Source of the DNA: a virus | IMG/VR virus record: IMGVR_UViG_3300034374_007949 | Span: 1-41,394 of that record | Reading direction: 5' to 3' (one strand) | DNA: 41,394 nt | Shown: in pieces, positions 40,128 to 41,394 of the stretch | Numbering within the stretch: the first letter of the stretch is position 1 | Layout of the letters: the number at the start of each line of letters is the position of its first letter | Position numbers and translations under genes: made by a program | The notes under the pieces: generated by a model | Databases searched by the model: none | Seen by the model: only the letters and a program-made list of their open reading frames with translations | Told to the model about the DNA's origin: nothing

Positions 40128-41138
40128 CTAGGGAACCACGATCTTGTAAGCGGCCTCAGCGCGCAAGACGCCCATGCCGATGGCTTGGCGGGCCACCATG
40201 AGGGTTGCCTGCATCTGGACATTCCAGTCGCCGCTGGTGATCTGCAGCGAGGGGCTCATCAGAGTCACTACACCGGCGGCTTCCTTGTTGAAGATCAGGC
40301 CGCGGCACTTGGACAGGTTCTGCGCATAGTCGCTGTTCTTGTCGCCAGTGACGTTGGTGTACGCCGCCTGCGTGATGTGGTTGGACATCATGATGGGGAT
40401 GCCGGCCACCTGCAGGGTCTTGCCGCTGGCGATGGTGCCGTTGCCGCCACCGCCGCCGTTGAAATCGGCATTGATCGCTCTCGAGCTCTGGGTGATGTAG
40501 TAGTACTCCTCGGGGGAGAACACTGCATACATCCCGTCGACGGGCACGTCCTTCTGGTCGAAGTTGACGCGCGCAGCAAAGATCGCATCGACGAGCTCGT
40601 CGCCCTTGGCCTGGTTGGTGGCAGCGGCGTAGCCAGCAGAAAGGGTTTTGCCAGCGCCGATGCGGCCGGCGTTGCCGGCTTTGCCCAGGGGTTCAGTGAC
40701 GTTGGAGGCGGCAGCGAACAGGATGCGGGCCACGCGTTTGTCGTACTCGTAGGCCAGGGCCCGGCCCAGCTCGGTGGTGTAGATCTGGCGGACGTCGTAG
40801 TAGGCCATCAGCTCGTCGATCTCCGCCACGGCGGCATCGGCGATCATCAGGCCATCGAGCTCGATCAGGCGCTCGTTGATGTCCGAAGGGTTGTTACCTT
40901 CACCCAGAATTGGCACGCCGGGCGAGTGGTATCGCGCCGACATTTTTCCGGTGATAGGAAAGGCGACACTCTTCCCACCTTTGATATTGCGCTCGCGGGT
41001 TTTGCCCTTGAACACGGTGGTGCGCTCGAACGCGTCAAGAACCTCAGCGGCTCCAAGCTTTAAGAAGAGGGCACGGTCGTCGCCCGTGCCTTTGATTTGA
41101 CCAAGCCGCTGAAGCGCGGCATCGGGAGGGGTAGCCAT
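40128..41138 (-). CDS. Major capsid protein, T7 gp10-like (HK97 fold)
   Basis: The 336-aa protein is near T7 gp10A (345). Typical segments are ALFLKLGAAEVLDAFERTTVF, KSVAFPITGKMSARYH, and IDELMAYYDVR followed by GRALAYEYDKRV. It forms the icosahedral shell. It is preceded by a candidate promoter and a hairpin in the 112-bp gap after the scaffold gene, and followed by a strong terminator, so it likely has its own transcription unit as in T7. Confidence 0.96.
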   Translation of the reverse strand: MATPPDAALQRLGQIKGTGDDRALFLKLGAAEVLDAFERTTVFKGKTRERNIKGGKSVAFPITGKMSARYHSPGVPILGEGNNPSDINERLIELDGLMIADAAVAEIDELMAYYDVRQIYTTELGRALAYEYDKRVARILFAAASNVTEPLGKAGNAGRIGAGKTLSAGYAAATNQAKGDELVDAIFAARVNFDQKDVPVDGMYAVFSPEEYYYITQSSRAINADFNGGGGGNGTIASGKTLQVAGIPIMMSNHITQAAYTNVTGDKNSDYAQNLSKCRGLIFNKEAAGVVTLMSPSLQITSGDWNVQMQATLMVARQAIGMGVLRAEAAYKIVVP

Positions 41139-41185
41139 GGTGTTTCACAGAAGAAGTTGAAAGGCCACTTCTTCCCCTCTGCACC

Positions 41186-41208
41186 GGGTTATCTCCCTAG
41201 GGAGGCCC
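41186..41208 (-). promoter_or_regulatory. Candidate phage-RNAP promoter before the capsid gene
   Basis: The minus strand reads CTCCCTAGGGAGATAACCC, similar to the -5 to +6 part of the T7 promoter (CTATAGGGAGA). It contains a 12-bp palindrome (41193-41204). It lies about 50-70 bp before the capsid ATG, the location of T7 promoter phi10. The two other CCTAGG elements look related. Confidence 0.5.
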
Positions 41209-41209
41209 G

Positions 41210-41245
41210 TTCAGTTCCAGGGGCGTAGAGATCGCCTGAACTGAA
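41210..41245 (-). other. Hairpin between scaffold and capsid genes
   Basis: TTCAGTTC (41210-41217) and GAACTGAA (41238-41245) form a perfect 8-bp stem, with an inner GGCG/CGCC stem separated by a small bulge. No T-run follows on the minus strand. It may be an RNase processing site or weak terminator between genes 9 and 10. Confidence 0.55.
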
Positions 41246-41250
41246 TGTAC

Positions 41251-41394
41251 CTAAAAAACATCTGAGGCATCCAGCATTCGAATCACTTGCGCCCGGTAGG
41301 CCTCGTCAACGTCGTACAAGCGTTGACCCTTGCCGTTGAGCTTGTTCATCGCCTCGAGCACCTGAGCCTTCGACTCAAACGTCTTGCCGCCGGC
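41251..41394 (-). CDS. Capsid assembly (scaffold) protein, C-terminal 47 codons
   Basis: The frame is open from 41394 to TAG at 41253-41251. It encodes a basic helical segment with KAQVLEAMNKLNGKGQRLYDVDEAYRA split around a short loop, like the C-terminal head-binding helix of gp9-type scaffolds. Codon 218 begins at 41394 exactly where codon 217 ends at position 1, so the two pieces form one gene on a circular map. Confidence 0.82.
   Translation of the reverse strand, partial: AGGKTFESKAQVLEAMNKLNGKGQRLYDVDEAYRAQVIRMLDASDVF

Noticed and set aside
1-41394. A second VR elsewhere in the window
   Set aside because: The 18-bp shared GC-rich block was noticed only in TR and in the one VR. No other gene end carries it by eye.
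1-41394. CRISPR array
   Set aside because: No regularly spaced direct repeats with unique spacers were seen. The GACCAACCACC copies are irregularly spaced leaders.
1-41394. Cyanobacterial HIP1 (GCGATCGC) enrichment as host evidence
   Set aside because: Only a handful of copies are visible (for example near 10.0, 19.4, 37.8 and 39.6 kb), too few above chance in GC-rich DNA to prove a host.

Overview
The window looks like one complete, circularly assembled genome of a T7-like podovirus (Autographiviridae-type gene order), about 41.4 kb and GC-rich. The cut lies inside the scaffold gene: the reading frame that runs off position 1 on the minus strand continues in frame from position 41394 to a stop at 41251. 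The host cannot be proven from sequence. An integrase followed by a tRNA-Leu(UAA)-like attP candidate recalls integrase-bearing marine cyanopodoviruses, so a picocyanobacterial host is plausible, but no photosynthesis genes are present.

Read leftwards (minus strand) from about 14.2 kb, the order is classic T7. A small-gene early operon (14218 to 11706) carries RHH and MarR-like regulators and a tyrosine integrase. It is followed by an attP candidate, a single-subunit RNA polymerase (10254-7834), a gp2.5-like SSB, a RusA resolvase, a cluster of small unknown genes, a gp6-like exonuclease, the portal and the scaffold. Across the junction come the major capsid protein (41138), tail tubular proteins A and B, gp13/gp14-like proteins, three giant internal or ejected proteins (908, 1526 and 1127 aa), the tail fibre N-terminus and small tail genes. 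The leftward genes end with a diversity-generating retroelement (DGR), two small membrane proteins and the small terminase. A rightward module (15094-19329: a winged-helix protein, a small protein, the large terminase, a two-domain endolysin and a small protein) runs against this direction. The roughly 0.85 kb without a clear gene at 14.24-15.09 kb sits where T7 has its physical ends.

The most striking system is the complete DGR at 19877-23143. It comprises a target protein with a C-terminal variable repeat (VR), an Avd accessory protein, a template repeat (TR) and a reverse transcriptase, in the order known from Bordetella phage BPP-1. TR (21076-21199) and VR (21616-21739) align without gaps over 124 bp. 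They differ at 24 positions, and every one is an adenine in TR on the coding strand. This is the signature of adenine-specific mutagenic retrohoming. A perfect 8-bp hairpin with a GACA loop follows VR.

Second, no DNA polymerase or primase-helicase is visible although the genome appears closed, which is unusual for a phage with its own T7-type RNA polymerase. Third, several repeated control elements are visible. GACCAACCACC stands 11-12 nt before four early start codons. Three CCTAGG-centred elements precede the SSB, a MarR-like gene and the capsid gene, and may be phage-polymerase promoters. Hairpins overlap the ribosome binding sites of the large terminase and the endolysin.
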